From Rariloculus sp965263005 (lineage in GTDB: Bacteria > Pseudomonadota > Gammaproteobacteria > Steroidobacterales > Rariloculaceae), in the NCBI RefSeq assembly GCF_965263005.1, contig NZ_OZ253579.1:3224001-3288000 (forward strand): a stretch of DNA of 64,000 nt, in the 5' to 3' direction. Made by a program: the position numbers and the translations under genes. Shown one piece after another: positions 1-8,907 of this stretch (its first letter is position 1; every line of letters starts with the position of its first letter). Under the pieces are notes generated by a model. It searched no databases. It saw nothing but the letters and a program-made list of their open reading frames with translations, and was not told the DNA's origin.

Positions 1-765
1 CGGCCGTTCGACGACAGTCCGCGCCTGCCCGCGTCCGACGTATCCCAGCAAGTTGTCTATTTCCAGGCCCAGACCCTGTTCCGCAAGATGAACCAACTGG
101 CCCAGGAAAATGCCGGAGTGGACCGTGTTCCGGCGCCGCCGTTGCCGGAGGGCGGCCTGACACCGGCCGACACCCTCGTGGTGGTGGAAGGCGCTCTGGA
201 GCAGGCCCGGACCGTGAAGCGGGCGCTCGGTATCGACACCGAGGCTGCCGTGTTTCCACCGACCTCGTCATCCTCGACCGGCACGTTCATGACGATTCTC
301 GATGTCAACCGGCAGATCAACCTGCTGATGCGTGAACCACTCCGACCGACCGATGTATTCGGCCAGGTCACATTGGCAGCCGTCTACGCGGCGGGGATTC
401 TTGCTCATAGTGGTGAATCGGATATTCTGCCCGCCGAGCCGCCGTTCGATGGCTACAAGCGTCCTTCCGATGTGTATGGAGTGCTGTTGCGTTGCGCCGA
501 AGTCCTTGGCCGCATCGGGGACCTGTCAGGTGCCCCGATACTGCGTATCAGTCCCCGGAGGAATATCCCCGACGATATTGAGCCGGGCCACGTGTATGAC
601 ATCGCCACCATTGTCGTCGCGGGACTGGCGCTGGTCTTCAGTGCGCTCGATGCGGAAGATGTCTTTCCGACGCTGGAAGCGCCGGAACGGATATTCCCGA
701 CTCAGGTATATGCACGCGCGAACGTGTTGCTGCAGCAACTCGAGCGGATCGAGCAGGTGCTCTAG
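1..765 (+). CDS. Conserved protein of unknown function, 5' end outside window
   Basis: The frame is open from the first base of the window to a TAG at 763-765, so the gene begins upstream; the first internal ATG is at 88. I do not recognise a named family. The visible 254 residues contain four similar segments, each with a Pro-x-x-Val-(Tyr/Phe) core: RPTDVFG, RPSDVYG, EPGHVYD and FPTQVYA. Each is followed by a hydrophobic helix-like stretch, which looks like a tandem helical repeat of roughly 40-55 residues. A low-complexity PTSSSSTG linker precedes them. No catalytic motif is visible. Sure that it is coding, unsure of function. Confidence 0.75.
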   Translation, partial: RPFDDSPRLPASDVSQQVVYFQAQTLFRKMNQLAQENAGVDRVPAPPLPEGGLTPADTLVVVEGALEQARTVKRALGIDTEAAVFPPTSSSSTGTFMTILDVNRQINLLMREPLRPTDVFGQVTLAAVYAAGILAHSGESDILPAEPPFDGYKRPSDVYGVLLRCAEVLGRIGDLSGAPILRISPRRNIPDDIEPGHVYDIATIVVAGLALVFSALDAEDVFPTLEAPERIFPTQVYARANVLLQQLERIEQVL

Positions 766-989
766 CGGGTTGACCGGACGCGCACGGGCGTCCACGCCAT
801 ACCGTCGGGAGCGTCGTGGCGGTCGCGGAGCATGGTCCGGCCGCGCGCGATCTCAATACCGGCAGTCATCATCTCGGAAACCGCCCACCGGCCGAGGCCG
901 AAGCGGCGAACCAGCGCCGCCTGAAATACCCGTCGTCGGCCGCGTGGCTTGAAAAATCGGCCTCCGCAATTCCCGGGGCGGTTCATGGC

Positions 990-2600
990 TCATAGGGGCC
1001 TGGGGCGGCCGAATCTGGCGAGATTTTGCATGGGCTCCGCGATGTCGTTGACTGCGCGCAGATCAGACCACTGCGCAAGCGCACGGTCGCGCTGCTCGTC
1101 GGAGACGTTCATGAAGGCGAAGACCCGGTTGAATTTCGCGACAATCTCTTCCTGAGTGACCGGTGAGCCGAGACTGATACCGGTATTGGATTTGCCTATC
1201 TCCCGGATCAGCTCCCCGCCGCTCCTGGTTCGCACCGTTATCCGCATCTGGCCGTGATAGGAATATTCGGGGTTCGCCGACGCGGTGATTTTTTCCATGA
1301 GCGCCCTCACTGCCGGCTCCATGAGCTTTTCCGGCTCGAAGGAATCGATCCAGATCTCCCCATCGATCAGCGCCCGGGCGATTTCATAGGGCAAGCTGTG
1401 GTCAGCGGTCTCCCGATTCCTCGGATCCCACTTGGGCGGATCCGCGATTTCGAGCCACCCGACGAAATTCAGTTCGACATGGATCGATGCGATGTCTTCG
1501 ATGCTCGTCCACGCTCGTATCTCCGGGATGATGGTCTCGTGCGCGGCCAGGGTATAGGCCTCCGCGGGATAGCGCTTGATAATGTTGTTGAGCCCGACGT
1601 CGGGCTGACCCGGCCGCGGCAGGGTCAGATTCCGATACGGACCCGTGATCTTGTCCCAGAGGCCGTCGCGGCCCTCGAACGGCTCAGCCGGCCCCGTCAT
1701 GCCCTCGCGCGCGGCCAGGGCGGCGAATACCCCGGAGCGCGCCGCGTCCGCGGTGGCACAGCCTTTCTGCATCGATAGCGTACCGCTCCGATCGACACGC
1801 AAGGGGATGTGCATCGTAAGCGCGAGCGAAAGCGCGTTACCGAGCTGATCCTCGTTCAAGCCCAGCAGCTTGCCCGTCGAGACCGCCACCGCGGGCAGGT
1901 AGTACAGCCCGGCATCGAAGCCCTGAGTGCTGCCGCCGGCGCGGCCTAGCGCGCTGTTGACCTGATAGGCCAGGATGGTCGCCATCATCACCTCGGTGCC
2001 GCTCGAATGGAGCGACTCGCCGATGGCGAGAATCCCTCCGATCATGTCGCTGTGATGATCGTTGAAGTCCGTGTGACGAATCATGCTGCTGTTGGCATAG
2101 GCGGCAAGCTCCGGCGTCGTAACGATGCCGTAGCCCAGCACGGTGCTTTTGAGCTCGCCCTGCGTCGCGCGCGCCATCCGGGCGCAGATGCGCGCGGGTT
2201 CGGATTCGAATCCGGACACGAGTGAGGCGATCGTGTCGATCATTGTGTTCGCAAAGGCGTTCTCGTGCGGCCCCGTGAGATCGGCCGCGGAAAACGAATC
2301 CACGTATTCGACGATCCTGCGGCTGGTCTCATCCATCGCGCCGTTGCCCGAAGCGCGATTCGAGTCGCTCGTCCAGCCAGGGCCGGTTCGCATCTCGACG
2401 CCCGAGTAACGCAGCCCGTTTCTCCACCTTTGAGGTCGATAGGCGGAGCTTTCGGCCGCCCTTACTCCTTCCTGAGCCGATGCCACGGACGCATTGAACG
2501 CCTGGCCCATAACAAATCCTGCGCCCACGCCGGCGCCAAGCTTCATGAGCTCGCGTCGATCAAGCGCGCTTGATCGCGAGTCCTTTTCGTTCTTGCTCAT
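990..2600 (-). CDS. MmgE/PrpD family protein with Tat-type signal
   Basis: 536 residues, close to the usual MmgE/PrpD length of 450-500 plus an export signal. The N-terminus carries a twin-arginine-like segment (DRRELMKLGAGVGAGFV, about residues 13-30) ending in an Ala-rich cleavage region. The body has the family's helical N-terminal part (TRQGELK-type region and the RHTDFNDHH segment) and the C-terminal half with a KRYPAEAYT motif. Known relatives are 2-methylcitrate dehydratase (PrpD), cis-aconitate decarboxylase and iminodisuccinate epimerase. The substrate cannot be told from sequence, and periplasmic export is unusual for 2-methylcitrate dehydratase. It stands upstream of the class V aminotransferase on the same strand, 47 bp apart. 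Confidence 0.85.
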   Translation of the reverse strand: MSKNEKDSRSSALDRRELMKLGAGVGAGFVMGQAFNASVASAQEGVRAAESSAYRPQRWRNGLRYSGVEMRTGPGWTSDSNRASGNGAMDETSRRIVEYVDSFSAADLTGPHENAFANTMIDTIASLVSGFESEPARICARMARATQGELKSTVLGYGIVTTPELAAYANSSMIRHTDFNDHHSDMIGGILAIGESLHSSGTEVMMATILAYQVNSALGRAGGSTQGFDAGLYYLPAVAVSTGKLLGLNEDQLGNALSLALTMHIPLRVDRSGTLSMQKGCATADAARSGVFAALAAREGMTGPAEPFEGRDGLWDKITGPYRNLTLPRPGQPDVGLNNIIKRYPAEAYTLAAHETIIPEIRAWTSIEDIASIHVELNFVGWLEIADPPKWDPRNRETADHSLPYEIARALIDGEIWIDSFEPEKLMEPAVRALMEKITASANPEYSYHGQMRITVRTRSGGELIREIGKSNTGISLGSPVTQEEIVAKFNRVFAFMNVSDEQRDRALAQWSDLRAVNDIAEPMQNLARFGRPRPL

Positions 2601-2647
2601 CTGTATTCTCCCCTCAGCACCTGGCCGCTACTTATGCTACTCCCGAC

Positions 2648-3775
2648 TCAGCCTGTCGCCTGACTAAACGCTCCTGCAAGCCGCGCCAGCGTGCCATCGA
2701 TGTCGTTAAGCTTGTCGAGGCCGAAAAGCCCGATCCGAAACGTCCGGAAGTCGTCGCGTTCGTCACACTTGAGCGGCACTCCGGCCGCGACCTGCGTGCC
2801 CGTCTCGGCGAAACGCGCGGCAATGTTGGCATCGGAGGTGTACGAGACGACGACGCAGGGCGCCTCGAAGCCCGTGGCGGCAACACTCGGGAAGCCTCGC
2901 TCGGCAAGCAAGCCACGCACGCGCCGACCGAGCTCGACCTGGGCGGTTCGCAGCCGCTCGAATCCGATGGCCTCGGTCTCGTTCATGACGTCGCGCAGTC
3001 GCCGCAGGCTGTCGGTGGGCATCGTCGCGTGATAAGCATGGCCGCCACCTTCATAGGCCTCCATGATCTCGAGCCACTTGTGCAAATCCATTGCGAAGCT
3101 CGAACTCGTTGTCTGCTCGATCCGTTCGCGCGCGCGTTCACTGAGCATGACGAGCCCAGCGCAGGGCGTAGCCGTCCAGCCCTTCTGCGGCGCCGTGATG
3201 AGCACGTCGACGCCGGTCTCGCGCATGTCGACCCATAGCGCGCCGGACGCGATGCAGTCGAGGACGAACAAGCCGCCGACCTCGCGGACGGCCGACCCGA
3301 CCCGTTGCAGGTAATCGTCGGGTAACAGGATGCCGGAGGAAGTCTCTACATGCGGCGCAAACACCAGCTCGGGCCGCTCCTCGCGAATATGCGCTTCCAC
3401 CTCCTCGATCGGCGTGGGCACGAACGGCGCCTGGGTGCCATCTTCCGTGCGGCGCGCTTTGAGCACGCTCACCTCGGCCGGAATGTCGCCCTTCTCGAAG
3501 ATCTGCGTCCAGCGGTAGCTGAACCAGCCGTTGCGCAACACGAGGCAGCGCTTGCGGGCCGCGAACTGGCGCGCGACTGCTTCCATGCCGTACGTGCCGC
3601 CGCCCGGAACGACGATGGCCGCGCGTGCGCGGTACACGTTCCTGAACGTCGCGGACAAGTCGCGCATCACGCTTTGAAAGGACTGCGACATGTGGTTCAG
3701 GGAACGGTCCGTAAAGACGACCGAGAATTCGAGCAGGCCGCCGGGATCGACGGGCATGGGATTGGTACCGGTCAT
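2648..3775 (-). CDS. PLP-dependent class V aminotransferase (alanine-glyoxylate type)
   Basis: Fold-type I PLP enzyme of the alanine-glyoxylate/serine-pyruvate aminotransferase family, 375 residues with the chosen start. GGGTYGMEA (about 58-66) is the phosphate-binding turn, LDCIASG (172-178) contains the Asp that contacts the PLP ring, and Lys198 in TAPQKGW is the Schiff-base lysine. The ATG at 3775 is preferred over an upstream ATG at 3862 because GGAGG lies about 6 nt before it and the extra N-terminus is Arg/Ser-rich and non-homologous. It would transfer an amino group between a small amino acid and glyoxylate or pyruvate; the exact donor is unknown. It may be co-transcribed with the MmgE/PrpD gene downstream. 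Confidence 0.88.
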   Translation of the reverse strand: MTGTNPMPVDPGGLLEFSVVFTDRSLNHMSQSFQSVMRDLSATFRNVYRARAAIVVPGGGTYGMEAVARQFAARKRCLVLRNGWFSYRWTQIFEKGDIPAEVSVLKARRTEDGTQAPFVPTPIEEVEAHIREERPELVFAPHVETSSGILLPDDYLQRVGSAVREVGGLFVLDCIASGALWVDMRETGVDVLITAPQKGWTATPCAGLVMLSERARERIEQTTSSSFAMDLHKWLEIMEAYEGGGHAYHATMPTDSLRRLRDVMNETEAIGFERLRTAQVELGRRVRGLLAERGFPSVAATGFEAPCVVVSYTSDANIAARFAETGTQVAAGVPLKCDERDDFRTFRIGLFGLDKLNDIDGTLARLAGAFSQATG

Positions 3776-3960
3776 GGAGTCCTCCAGACTACTCTGCGAA
3801 CGAGGTCGGTGCCGATCCAACGGCGAGTCGATGCCGATTCCACGGTCAGTCTTTGCATCCACTGGCGGCTGCGGCCGTTGGCCACGCGGACGTACAAAGT
3901 GCGCTGCGGAGTCGCGTACATGCCCGGCCGTGTGATCGTTTTCAGTTGCTTGAGATTCAT
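3772..3960 (-). pseudogene. Tyrosine integrase N-terminal (DUF4102-like) remnant
   Basis: A 62-residue frame starting MNLKQLKTITRPGMY continues with TLYVRV and W-x-QRLTV. This matches the arm-binding N-terminal domain of phage-type integrases (pattern: K-x-G-x-Y, then L-x-L-R-V, then W-x-x-R). The catalytic domain is absent and the frame runs out just before the aminotransferase start. It is read as a scar of an integrated element. The homology rests on a short stretch, so confidence is moderate. Confidence 0.5.
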
Positions 3961-4087
3961 CGGTGCATACCGCCTTGCGTACCGCTGAATTGAGGTTCTA
4001 TTATGATCTCAGCGGTTCGAGGAAGAAAACTTTTTCAGCAACTACATGCACTTAGAACATCTGCGAACCTACGCGAACAGCCAGCCG

Positions 4088-4216
4088 GAGACCGGCGAGG
4101 CGCCCGGCCGGCAAGGCGCGAGGAGAGAGAATATCGGGAATATTCGACCGACGAGCAACGTAGACGGGCGGGATGCATCGTCGGTCGAATGCAGCGGGAC
4201 TTGTGCCACGGGCTGC
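4088..4216 (-). repeat. 160-bp inverted-repeat element, copy A (one arm missing)
   Basis: Same sequence as the elements at 8691, 25782 and 37419, in the orientation opposite to those three as written. It keeps the internal hairpin and the end reading GGGACTTGTGCCACGGGCTGC at 4197-4216, but the other roughly 30-bp terminal arm is replaced by unrelated sequence (CAGCCAGCCG). The rest of the 3776-4398 gap holds the integrase scrap and an 8-bp inverted repeat (ACCGCTGA 3981-3988, TCAGCGGT 4009-4016). I see no gene in it. Confidence 0.85.
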
Positions 4217-4398
4217 CAGGCGGCGCATGGCCACGTGATAGTCGTTGAAAGCGGGTGCATTTGAAATGGGCGGCCGTCGCGGCGGTGTCAGCATGGCCCA
4301 GACGCGCGGCGACGCGTCGTCGGAAATTCTCCCTGAGGGCTCGTCGCCGCGCAGTGCGTAGCCAGCGAGCCTGTCGACTCCCACGAAGTTGTTTCGGT

Positions 4399-5295
4399 TC
4401 ACGGTGCCTGGCTCAGGAAGCGATCAACGATGCCCGAGAAGCCGGCCGGGTCCTCCTCGCTCGGATAGTGGCCGAGCCCAGGCATGATCTCGATCTGAAC
4501 CTGCGGCAGTGCCTCTCTGAGCGCTTCGCGCGTCTCGGGCGGCACGATAGTGCTCGCGCCGCCGAGGATATAGATAGTCGGCGCCTCGATCTCGCGCACG
4601 AAACGCCAGAGGTCCGTAGGCACGAAGCCTTCGTTAATGCGTGGATCGCGCTTGAGTATCGTGCGCCCGTCACTGCTGCGCAGCTTCGACCCGTACCGCG
4701 CGTAGGCGCGCAACACCTCGGTGGCCGTGCGCGGGCTTGCGCGCTCAAGTTCGGCGAAGAGCTCGTCTTCGGACGCCCAGCCTGCCTCCTCGCGGAGAAT
4801 CCGTTCGGCCAGGCGGCCGGCAATCGACGCTGGCCGCTCGGGCCCTACATCCTCGACGATCAAGGCGTCGACGAGATCCGGGTGCAAGCCTGCAAGGACC
4901 TGTGCGACGCGGCCGCCGGTCGAGTTTCCCCAAAGGACGACATCGCTGAGACCCAGCCGCTCGATCAGACCCTCGATGTCGCGCACGTAATCCGTGACCA
5001 GGTAATTGCCATCCGCATCCCACCCGGAATCGCCATGGCCGCGCATGTCAATCGCCAGCACATGGTAGTTCTGTGCGAAATGCGGCGCGATGTGATCGAA
5101 CGTATGTGCCACACGGCCGATGCCGTGAAACAGGATCAGCGGCTGCTGACCCGCTGTGCCCCAGTCGAGGTAATGAATGCGCATTCCATCGACGTCAACG
5201 AAACGATCCTCGGGTTGCGCGTGTGCGGCTACCGTGAGCAGTGCGCCCAGCACGGCCAGGTGCGTATGCCAGCAAGTACGAGTTCTGATTTTCAT
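4399..5295 (-). CDS. Secreted alpha/beta hydrolase
   Basis: 298 residues from ATG 5295, which has an AGAGGGCAGG ribosome site just before it; the longer upstream reading is non-homologous. A signal peptide (about 1-27, ending AAHA) implies export. Family marks are FHGIG (oxyanion region, about 56-60), DMRGHGDS (83-90), the nucleophile elbow GNSTGG with Ser125, and the late GLGHYP carrying the catalytic His. It is an alpha/beta-fold hydrolase of the epoxide hydrolase/haloalkane dehalogenase/esterase superfamily. Substrate unknown. It stands alone, with the truncated repeat element on its 3' side. Confidence 0.85.
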   Translation of the reverse strand: MKIRTRTCWHTHLAVLGALLTVAAHAQPEDRFVDVDGMRIHYLDWGTAGQQPLILFHGIGRVAHTFDHIAPHFAQNYHVLAIDMRGHGDSGWDADGNYLVTDYVRDIEGLIERLGLSDVVLWGNSTGGRVAQVLAGLHPDLVDALIVEDVGPERPASIAGRLAERILREEAGWASEDELFAELERASPRTATEVLRAYARYGSKLRSSDGRTILKRDPRINEGFVPTDLWRFVREIEAPTIYILGGASTIVPPETREALREALPQVQIEIMPGLGHYPSEEDPAGFSGIVDRFLSQAP

Positions 5296-5604
5296 CCTGC
5301 CCTCTTGAGCGCGTGCGGCCGCCCCCGGCCGAGTAGAGTCAACCTGCAAGCCTGCCAATCCTCGATTGTAGGTTCTACCGGCCCGACGCAGATAGTCTGA
5401 CAATGCCCTTCAGCGGCTTCATCGCGTTTTCCAAAGAAACGGCAGTGACCATCAAGGAACTCGGCCGGGTCGGCCATAGCGATCTCGCGCGGCAGGCACC
5501 AAGCCTCGCCCGCAGGAATGCGCGTTCGGCCGAGAGCTTGCGTTCCTGGTCGGAACCGTTGCCGGGAAAGGTGTAGCAGGCCACGACGACGTGGATCACA
5601 CCGC
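5296..5604 (-). other. Gap without a convincing gene
   Basis: About 310 bp between the alpha/beta hydrolase start and the DUF5916 gene end. Short frames exist on the minus strand, but no single frame shows a recognisable family and none has a clear ribosome site. It may be decayed coding sequence; I see nothing definite. Confidence 0.4.
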
Positions 5605-7797
5605 TCAAAAGCGGAACGTGTAATTGACCTTGACCGTGGCGTCGGAGAACTTTGAGCGGAAAGTGTCGTCTCGATCGAAGTCCTCGAGGCTGTGGTTGAT
5701 GACGAAGTAGAGGTCGCGACCGGCCTCGGGAACCCAGTGCAGGCGCATGTTGATGCCCAGGGTCTCGGAGACGTTGTCGTACTGGATCAGGTTCACTAGC
5801 GACAGCGTCGATGAGAACACGATATCGAAGTTCGTCGAGATGATGCGAGTCGTGAAGCTGCCTTGCTTCAGCTCGATGTCGTTGTAGTTGAAGCCCACAT
5901 TGACGCCGAAGCGCGGTGACGGCCGCCAGCCGATGCTGCCAAACCAGCGCTTCCTGCTACCGTCATAGAAGTCGCCGTTGATGTAGGCAAAGCGTCCGGT
6001 GAACCTGCGGTGACCTGCGGCTCGCCATTCGGCCCCGTGATCACTGAACGAGTACTCCCCGATCGGGATAACCACGCCCGGTCTGATCTCGAAGGGCTCG
6101 AGCAGGACTTCCTTCTCCAGATTCGAGCGCGCGAAAAGCACGTCGCCCATGCGATTCGTCATCTGAAACGGCGTCAAGCCGATCGCTTGCGATTCCAGCC
6201 TGCCGTCCAGCGTTTCGTAGCGCTGCCCGTCGATGACGAAGTACATGGACTGCCAGTATCCGCCGCTCGGTCGATGCGTATAACCGATATGGCCCGAGTA
6301 ATCGGCCACGCCGCGGCGATTGATGAAACCGAGCGCGGGATTGAAGTTGTGCTCGAACTCCTTGTAGGCGATGCCACCGCGAAATCCTGTGTTGCTCGGC
6401 ACAGTCAGTCCGAGACCGAAAGCGCTGTCGGCCCCGCCCAGACCCTCGGTATCGCTTTTCTGGTACCAGGCTTCCGCCTCGAGTGTGCGCCCGCCGGGAA
6501 GGCGCGAGCTACGGTAGAGAAAATCGAAACCGGCCAGCGAGTTCTCGACATTCGAGGAGGTGTCGCCGTTGGTGAAGACAAATCCCAGGGTCGACTCGCT
6601 GAGCAGATTGGCCTTGGCGCGCACGACCGAGAGGTTGTCGGCCTGCACGGGGCCGCTCTCGTCCTGTCGAATCGACAAGGCGCCAATCTCCCAGCGGCCG
6701 ATGCGCCCGCTGAGCTTGCCGCCATAGTTCAGATCGGCAATCTCGCCAGACGTGCCCAGTCCAATGCGCCTGGAGAAAAACGGCCGTCCGTTGTGTCGCG
6801 CCGCGCCGCCTATCGCACCATTACCGTTCTGCGCGCCGATACGGCCGAACTCGAATATGTCGGCTTCGCGTAGAAAGAAATCGCGCTTCTCGGGAAAAAA
6901 CAGATTGAAGCGCGTCAGATTGACTTGCCTGTCGTCGACTTCGGTGGCCGAAAAGTCGGTATTGATGGTCAACGAAGCATTGAGCGCCGAGGTTACCTTG
7001 TAGACGACATCCAGCGAGGGCTCGAAATGCGAGTTCGTCTCCCCGGTTGCAAAGGTCTTGCGATCGCCGAGGCTCACCGAGGGCACGATGTCGAGCCCGA
7101 CGCCCTGCTGCAGACCCTCGAAACCCGTCGCGAGTCCGGCCGAGCTCGGATCCCAGGCACGGTTTCGAGTGACCCAGGCGATGTCCTCGTTGCGATTCGC
7201 GATGTTGCGTGTGAAGTTGAGGCCCCAGGTGTCGCTGTTCGGGTCGAACGACAGCGTCTTGAACGGAATCTCGTACTCCACGATCCAACCGTTTGCGAAC
7301 TGGCCCGTGGCCGCATCAAAGATGCCGTCCCAGTCGGAGTAATACTCCCTCGTGTTGCGATAGAGCCCATCGAAGCGCACGGCATTCGCATTGACGCCGA
7401 AAAAATAGCCGCTGCGGCGCGTATTGAACGGGTCGAGCGTCACGAACAGCGTGTCGTCGTTGACGATGCTGCTGTTCTGGCGCAGCACGTTCGCGGTGAG
7501 CTCGGCCGGGTCGCTCGAGAAGAGGCGCGCTCCGATGTAAAGCGCGTCGTCATCGTAAACCAGGTAAATCTCCGTCGGCTCAGAGGGCTCGGCATACTCG
7601 ACGGGATTGACCTGATGCAGATTGTCGATCAAAGCCGCATTCGACCAGGCCGCGTCGTCAAGCCGGCCGTCGATCACGGGTCGAGTATCGGTACGCACCA
7701 TGCGGACGGATTTCTGTCCGGGGTCGCTCGGCGCCGCCGGCGGCTGCGCCAGGGCCCCGGTCCACAGACCAAGATGCAGAAACACGAGGAATCTCAC
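5605..7797 (-). CDS. DUF5916 outer-membrane protein with CBM9-like domain
   Basis: 730 residues from a GTG at 7797, chosen because AGAGG lies about 8 nt upstream and the reading then opens with a signal peptide (RFLVFLHLGLWTGALAQ). Residues about 30-220 are the family-9 carbohydrate-binding-like domain: DGRLDDAAW, then YDDDALYIGA, the D-x-F-x-T-R-R region and EYEIPFKTL. The remainder is a DUF5916 beta-barrel of alternating strands that ends in a C-terminal Phe (NYTFRF), as expected for BAM-inserted porin-like proteins. Function in the family is unknown, though it is often placed near peptidase or polysaccharide genes. Single gene here. The start is the least certain part. Confidence 0.85.
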   Translation of the reverse strand: MRFLVFLHLGLWTGALAQPPAAPSDPGQKSVRMVRTDTRPVIDGRLDDAAWSNAALIDNLHQVNPVEYAEPSEPTEIYLVYDDDALYIGARLFSSDPAELTANVLRQNSSIVNDDTLFVTLDPFNTRRSGYFFGVNANAVRFDGLYRNTREYYSDWDGIFDAATGQFANGWIVEYEIPFKTLSFDPNSDTWGLNFTRNIANRNEDIAWVTRNRAWDPSSAGLATGFEGLQQGVGLDIVPSVSLGDRKTFATGETNSHFEPSLDVVYKVTSALNASLTINTDFSATEVDDRQVNLTRFNLFFPEKRDFFLREADIFEFGRIGAQNGNGAIGGAARHNGRPFFSRRIGLGTSGEIADLNYGGKLSGRIGRWEIGALSIRQDESGPVQADNLSVVRAKANLLSESTLGFVFTNGDTSSNVENSLAGFDFLYRSSRLPGGRTLEAEAWYQKSDTEGLGGADSAFGLGLTVPSNTGFRGGIAYKEFEHNFNPALGFINRRGVADYSGHIGYTHRPSGGYWQSMYFVIDGQRYETLDGRLESQAIGLTPFQMTNRMGDVLFARSNLEKEVLLEPFEIRPGVVIPIGEYSFSDHGAEWRAAGHRRFTGRFAYINGDFYDGSRKRWFGSIGWRPSPRFGVNVGFNYNDIELKQGSFTTRIISTNFDIVFSSTLSLVNLIQYDNVSETLGINMRLHWVPEAGRDLYFVINHSLEDFDRDDTFRSKFSDATVKVNYTFRF

Positions 7798-7977
7798 TGA
7801 GGACCTCTGAGATTTTTCGATCCGGGGGCGCGCGCCGAATCGGGGTCGCGAACAAAAAGTGACCTGAAATATAGGTTCGGCGTGCAATTACCGCACAGAC
7901 CGGCCTGAGATGAAAACGTTCATCTGCATTCAGATGGGCAGTACACCAGGCGACGTAAGAACCAGGCGCAGCTCGCC

Positions 7978-8217
7978 GTGACCATTGCCTCGCTCGCGGC
8001 CTTGACCATGGCCGCCGACGCTTCGGCGCAGTACCCGCCGAGCTACGCGCCCGATCCCTATTGGCCACAACACTTGCCCAACCAGTGGATCCTCGGCCTG
8101 GTGTCCGACGTGGCCGGAATCGCCGCGCACGTGCGGCCCAACGAGATCTTCGTCGCAAATCTTCACCCTGAGGGCATCGAAGTACACGATCGCAAACGAC
8201 ATTGCGAAATTCCGTAG
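7978..8217 (+). pseudogene. N-terminal remnant of an NHL-repeat exported protein
   Basis: A 79-residue frame has a signal-like segment (SLAALTMAADASAQ) followed by YAPDPYWPQHLPNQWILG and VSDVAGIAAHVR. This is the typical opening of exported NHL/SMP-30-like propeller proteins (pattern D-P-x-W-P-x-x-L-P-x-x-W-x-L-G). After about 45 residues the homology breaks and a TAG follows. A complete protein would have over 300 residues, so this is a 5' scrap. Confidence 0.55.
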
Positions 8218-8690
8218 AGAGCTCGCTACTACCCACTTTGGGTGTTCTTCGATGAACTGCGCAGGCGATTGCCCACACCGATCAAGTGAAGCCGATTCAC
8301 GGAGACACCAATCGTCTCGATGAGCGGGCGCGGCACCCATGAGAAGGAATGAGGTGAGATCAACGGCGGCTTTGCGTTCGACTGCGTGCCGGCGTAGAGC
8401 CATGAGGCCAACAGCACCTGGCAGGTATCAAGCGTTATCGCGTTCGATTTGATGCGCGCACTGCCGGCCCGCAACGCGGAGCGCAGACCCACCAATCGCA
8501 AGCGCCGAGCCATCCGGGAGTTCCAGATGCTCCACACGCTGCGTTTTCGATTTATCTACTTGGCTAATGAATCCCGGAGTCTTGCGCAGCTTCGGTCCGC
8601 TCTGACATTCGGGCCACTCGAATGGTGCATCAAGACAAAATCAGGAGCTAGTACAGCGGAGATGCTGCGGGAGGCCGGAGACGCCTGCTA
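8218..8690. other. Gap without a recognisable gene
   Basis: Roughly 470 bp between the NHL remnant and repeat copy B. Short frames on both strands have no recognisable motif. It is probably decayed sequence; nothing further can be supported. Confidence 0.4.
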
Positions 8691-8850
8691 GCAGCCCGTG
8701 GCACAAGTCCCGCTGCATTCGACCGACGATGCATCCCGGCCGTCTACGTTGCTCGTCGGTCGAATATTCCCGATATTCTCCCTCCTCGCGCCTTGCCGGC
8801 CGGGCGCCTCGCCGCTCTCGGTGCGACGCGGGACTTGTGCCACGGGCTGC
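8691..8850 (+). repeat. 160-bp inverted-repeat element, copy B (complete)
   Basis: The termini at 8691-8713 and 8828-8850 are perfect 23-bp inverted repeats beginning GCAGCCCGTGGCACAAGTCC. Inside lies a second perfect hairpin, ATTCGACCGACGA (8717-8729) with TCGTCGGTCGAAT (8753-8765), followed by the small palindrome AATATTCCCGATATT. The element has no ORF. It sits 57 bp beyond the stop of the minus-strand selenoprotein gene, so it could form a strong transcript-end hairpin. Confidence 0.92.
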
Positions 8851-8907
8851 CAGGCGCCCTCGGCGGTCTCCCGCATGCAGATGGGATTGAATCCAACTCA
8901 ACTTCTA

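Noticed and set aside
5605..7887. ATG at 7887 as the start of the DUF5916 gene
   Set aside because: It adds 30 basic residues before the signal peptide and has no ribosome site; the GTG at 7797 has both a ribosome site and the expected leader.
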